Of a stretch of DNA of 7,029 bases, positions 4,434-7,029 are shown piece by piece. Position numbers and translations under genes: made by a program. Source of the stretch: Streptosporangiaceae bacterium (lineage in GTDB: Bacteria > Actinomycetota > Actinomycetes > Streptosporangiales > Streptosporangiaceae). The notes beneath the pieces were generated by a model. That model was given only the letters and a program-made list of their open reading frames with translations. It was not told the origin of the DNA and did not search any database. Each line of letters starts with the position of its first letter. Position 1 is the first letter of the stretch. The stretch covers positions 1 through 7,029 of the forward strand of contig JASIJN010000347.1 in assembly GCA_030050125.1 (NCBI GenBank). Reading direction: 5' to 3'.

Positions 4434-5825
4434 ATGCAAGTTCATGACTCATTGATTGAGCTTTTCGGCGACACCCCGCTGATTAGGCTGCGCCGGGTGA
4501 CAAACGGTCCGGAGCCCCAGGTGCTGGCCAAGGTCGAGTATCTCAACCCCGGCGGCTCGGTGAAGGACCGGATCGCGCTGCGGATGGTCGAGGCGGCCGA
4601 GGCCTCCGGCGCGCTGCGCCCCGGCGGCACGATCGTCGAGCCCACGTCCGGCAACACCGGGATCGGCCTGGCCATCGTCGCCATGGAGAAAGGCTACCGG
4701 TGCCTGTTCGTCTGCCCCGACAAGGTCGGCCAGGACAAGATCAGCGTGCTGCGCGCCTACGGCGCCGAGGTCGTCGTCTGCCCGACCACCGTCTCCCCGG
4801 ATCATCCCGACTCCTATTACTCGGTGTCGGACCGCCTGGCCCGCGAGACCGACGGCGGCTGGAAGCCCGACCAGTACGCCAACCCCGACAACCCGGCCTC
4901 CCACTACCACACCACCGGCCCGGAGATCTGGGCCCAGACCGAGGGGCGGGTCACCCACTTCGTGGCCGGGATCGGCACCGGCGGCACGATCTCGGGCACC
5001 GGCCGCTACCTCAAGGAGGTGTCCGGCGGCCGGGTAAAGGTCGTCGGCGCCGATCCCGAGGGCTCGGTGTATTCCGGCGGCACCGGCCGCCCCTACCTGG
5101 TCGAGGGGGTGGGCGAGGACATCTGGCCGGAAACCTACGACAAGAACATCTGCGACCAGATCATCGCGGTCAGCGACGCGGAGTCGTTCCGGATGACCCG
5201 TCGGCTGGCCCGCGAGGAGGCGTTGCTGGTCGGCGGCTCGAGCGGGCTGGCCGTGGTGGCCGCGCTGCGGACGGCGGCGGCCGCCGCCCCGGATGACGTG
5301 ATCGTCGTGCTGCTGCCCGACGGGGGTCGCGGCTACCTGTCGAAGATCTTCAACGACGAGTGGATGGCCGACTACGGGTTCCTGACCTCGGAGACCCCTG
5401 AGCCCCGGGTCGCCGACATTCTGGCCGGCAAGCAGGGCGGCCTGCCGCCGTTCGTGCACGCCCACCCCGACGAGAGGGTGGCGGCCGCGATCGAGAGCCT
5501 GCGCGAGTACGACGTCTCGCAGCTTCCGGTGCTGAGCGCGGAGCCGCCGGTGATGGCGGCCGAGGTGATCGGCTCGATCGTGGAGCGCGACCTGCTGGAG
5601 GCGCTGGTGTCCGGCCGGGCCCGGCCGCAGGATCCGGTGGCCGGCCACATGTCGGCCCCGCTGCCCATGGTCGGCTCGGGCGAGCCGGTCAGCAGCGCGG
5701 TCCGGGCCATGGAGAAGGCGGGTGCGGCGGTTGTATTGGTTGAAGGCAAGCCGGCCGGGATGATCACGCGGCAAGATGTCTTGACGTACCTGGCCGCCGG
5801 CGGGATGGGGAAGAAAGATGACTGA
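4434..5825 (+). CDS. cbs: Cystathionine beta-synthase with C-terminal CBS-domain pair
   Basis: A 463-residue PLP enzyme that condenses serine (or a serine derivative) with homocysteine to cystathionine, the first step of reverse transsulfuration. The fold-type II catalytic core shows the PLP lysine Lys44 in NPGGSVKDR (38-46), the substrate loop TSGNTG (71-76), the phosphate-binding GTGGT (181-185), GGSSG near 267-271 and LPDGGRGYLSKIFND near 293-307. Two CBS domains fill roughly residues 330-460. There is no N-terminal heme domain like that of human CBS. The sequence is very close to my memory of M. tuberculosis Rv1077. I chose ATG 4434 over the in-frame GTG at 4425: AAGGTGG (4422-4428) is a good ribosome site five bases before the ATG and would be consumed by the earlier start. 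The first dozen codons are noticeably AT-rich, which favours open mRNA at the start. Plain cysteine synthase is less likely because of the CBS pair and the metB neighbour. The stop overlaps metB by eight bases. Confidence 0.95.
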   Translation: MQVHDSLIELFGDTPLIRLRRVTNGPEPQVLAKVEYLNPGGSVKDRIALRMVEAAEASGALRPGGTIVEPTSGNTGIGLAIVAMEKGYRCLFVCPDKVGQDKISVLRAYGAEVVVCPTTVSPDHPDSYYSVSDRLARETDGGWKPDQYANPDNPASHYHTTGPEIWAQTEGRVTHFVAGIGTGGTISGTGRYLKEVSGGRVKVVGADPEGSVYSGGTGRPYLVEGVGEDIWPETYDKNICDQIIAVSDAESFRMTRRLAREEALLVGGSSGLAVVAALRTAAAAAPDDVIVVLLPDGGRGYLSKIFNDEWMADYGFLTSETPEPRVADILAGKQGGLPPFVHAHPDERVAAAIESLREYDVSQLPVLSAEPPVMAAEVIGSIVERDLLEALVSGRARPQDPVAGHMSAPLPMVGSGEPVSSAVRAMEKAGAAVVLVEGKPAGMITRQDVLTYLAAGGMGKKDD

Positions 5826-7005
5826 CGGGTTCGAGACCCTGGCGATCCACGCCGGCCAGGAACCAGATCCGGTGACCGGGGCCGTCGTTCCCCCGATCTA
5901 CCAGGTGTCCACGTTCAAGCAGGACGGGGTCGGCGACGCGCGCGGCGGCCGCCGCCGTGGCATCGACGACGGCCCGGGGCGCTGGATCGAGGGCTATGAG
6001 TACTCCCGGACCGCCAACCCGACCCGGGGGGCACTGGAGGAGTGCCTGGCCGCGCTCGAGGGGGGCACCCGCGCGTTCGCGTTCGCGTCCGGGATGGCCG
6101 CCGAGGACTGCCTGCTGCGCACCGTGTGCCGTCCAGGCGACCACATGCTGATCCCCGACGATGCCTACGGCGGGACGTTCCGGCTGGCCGACAAGGTCCT
6201 GCGGAACTGGGGCCTGACCTACCGCCCGGTGGCGATGACCGACCCGGCCGCGGTGCGCGAGGCGCTGCGGGACACGCCCGCGCGCGTCGTCTGGGTCGAG
6301 ACGCCCACGAACCCGCTGCTCTCACTGGCCGACATCGTCGCCCTGGCCGCCGCCACGCACGAGGCGGGCGCGCTGCTCGTGGTGGACAACACCTTCGCCT
6401 CGCCCTACCTGCAGCAACCGCTCGCACTCGGCGCGGACGTCGTGGTGCATTCCACCACCAAGTACATCGGCGGGCATTCCGACGTCATCGGCGGCGCGGT
6501 TGTCGTCACCGATCCCGATCTTGCGGAAAAGATCAGTTATATCCAGAACGCCACCGGCGCGGTGAGCGGTCCTTTCGATGCGTGGCTCACGCTCCGGGGC
6601 GCCAGGACCCTCGGCGTCCGGATGGACCGGCACTGCGAGAACGCGCAGCGGGTGGCGGACATGCTCGTCGCGCATCCCGCGGTCGCCCAGGTCTTCTACC
6701 CCGGGCTGCCGTCGCACCCGGGCCACGAGGTGGCGGCCAAGCAGATGCGCGGTTTCGGGGGGATCGTGTCCTTCCGCGCCCGCGGCGGCGAGGCCGAGGC
6801 GATCGCGGTGTGCGGCCGGACCCGCCTGTTCACCCTCGGGGAGTCGCTCGGCGGCGTCGAGTCGCTGGTCGAGCACCCGGGCCGGATGACGCACGCCTCG
6901 GCCGCCGGGTCGGCGCTGGAGGTGCCCGCCGACCTGGTCCGGCTCTCGGTCGGCCTGGAGACCTGCGACGACCTCCTCGAGGATCTGCGCTCCGCGCTGG
7001 GCTGA
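5818..7005 (+). CDS. metB: Cystathionine gamma-synthase / gamma-lyase (trans-sulfuration PLP enzyme)
   Basis: A 395-residue fold-type I PLP enzyme of the Cys/Met metabolism family, usually a homotetramer. It either makes cystathionine from an activated homoserine and cysteine or cleaves cystathionine to cysteine; sequence alone does not separate the two, and coupling to cbs favours the cleavage direction or both. Motifs: YSR (62-64, binds PLP phosphate of the neighbouring subunit), SGMA (91-94), ETPTNP (161-166), Asp190 in VVDNTFASP, the Schiff-base Lys215 in HSTTKYIGGHSD, and LGESLGGVESL near the C-terminus. Residues 45-59 form an insertion rich in Arg, Gly and Asp just before YEYSR that is missing from M. 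tuberculosis MetB as I recall it. ATG 5818 overlaps the cbs stop (5823-5825) by eight bases and is preceded by a purine-rich GGGGAAGAAAG, so the genes are coupled. The frame is intact through the insertion. Confidence 0.94.
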   Translation: MTDGFETLAIHAGQEPDPVTGAVVPPIYQVSTFKQDGVGDARGGRRRGIDDGPGRWIEGYEYSRTANPTRGALEECLAALEGGTRAFAFASGMAAEDCLLRTVCRPGDHMLIPDDAYGGTFRLADKVLRNWGLTYRPVAMTDPAAVREALRDTPARVVWVETPTNPLLSLADIVALAAATHEAGALLVVDNTFASPYLQQPLALGADVVVHSTTKYIGGHSDVIGGAVVVTDPDLAEKISYIQNATGAVSGPFDAWLTLRGARTLGVRMDRHCENAQRVADMLVAHPAVAQVFYPGLPSHPGHEVAAKQMRGFGGIVSFRARGGEAEAIAVCGRTRLFTLGESLGGVESLVEHPGRMTHASAAGSALEVPADLVRLSVGLETCDDLLEDLRSALG

Positions 7006-7028
7006 GCCGGCTGTTTGCTGCGCCGGCT
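7005..7028 (+). terminator. Hairpin at the metB stop, possible terminator
   Basis: AGCCGGC (7005-7011) and GCCGGCT (7022-7028) form a 7-bp stem with a 10-base loop that starts on the last base of the metB TGA. The window ends one base later, so a T tract cannot be checked. Because GCCGGC is itself palindromic, the same bases also read as an 8-base direct repeat (GCCGGCTG at 7006-7013 and 7022-7029). Confidence 0.35.
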
Positions 7029-7029
7029 G

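Noticed and set aside
4449..5774. 441-codon open frame on the minus strand
   Set aside because: Antisense to cbs, with no recognisable domain and a composition typical of shadow frames.

Overview
The base composition (very GC-rich coding sequence), the gene families and the gene order all point to an actinobacterial chromosome. The Streptosporangiales/Streptomyces side is possible, but the genus cannot be fixed from this window. Most of it is conserved core metabolism: the order thiolase, cbs, metB resembles the fadA3–cbs–metB neighbourhood of Mycobacterium tuberculosis, and DUF501 followed by ppx is a standard actinobacterial arrangement (both from memory).

Region 1 (1-1857, plus strand). 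The last codons of a DUF501-type gene overlap ppx (Ppx/GppA phosphatase) by an ATGA. ppx in turn overlaps a family 5 uracil-DNA glycosylase (UdgB) by a second ATGA. The three are probably one transcript, closed by a hairpin directly after the udgB stop.

Region 2 (1858-2309). This is a 450-base stretch without protein genes. It holds an AT-rich leader with small inverted repeats and then a tRNA-shaped gene at 2033-2106. Its acceptor and T arms are good, but it has an unusual anticodon loop (UAA anticodon, C instead of U at position 33), a short variable loop and several weak pairs. Two GC hairpins and a 12-bp tandem repeat follow. The tRNA is the most unusual item in the window.

Region 3 (2310-4304, minus strand). 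A small DUF4287 protein, started by TTG behind a perfect GGAGG, is followed almost without a gap by a Rv1155-like F420-dependent PPOX-fold oxidoreductase. Upstream lies a separate thiolase gene of the FadA type. Both transcription units have a short inverted repeat with the core TCGAGA just upstream of the start codon, and these are plausible operators.

Region 4 (4305-7029, plus strand). Divergent from the thiolase are cbs (cystathionine beta-synthase with C-terminal CBS pair) and metB (cystathionine gamma-synthase/lyase). They overlap by 8 bases and form a transsulfuration operon linking homocysteine and cysteine. MetB carries a 15-residue insertion just before its PLP-phosphate-binding YSR motif.

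I found no mobile element, CRISPR array or phage gene, and nothing that amounts to an undescribed multi-gene system. The odd tRNA and the repeat-rich DNA around it deserve the closest second look.
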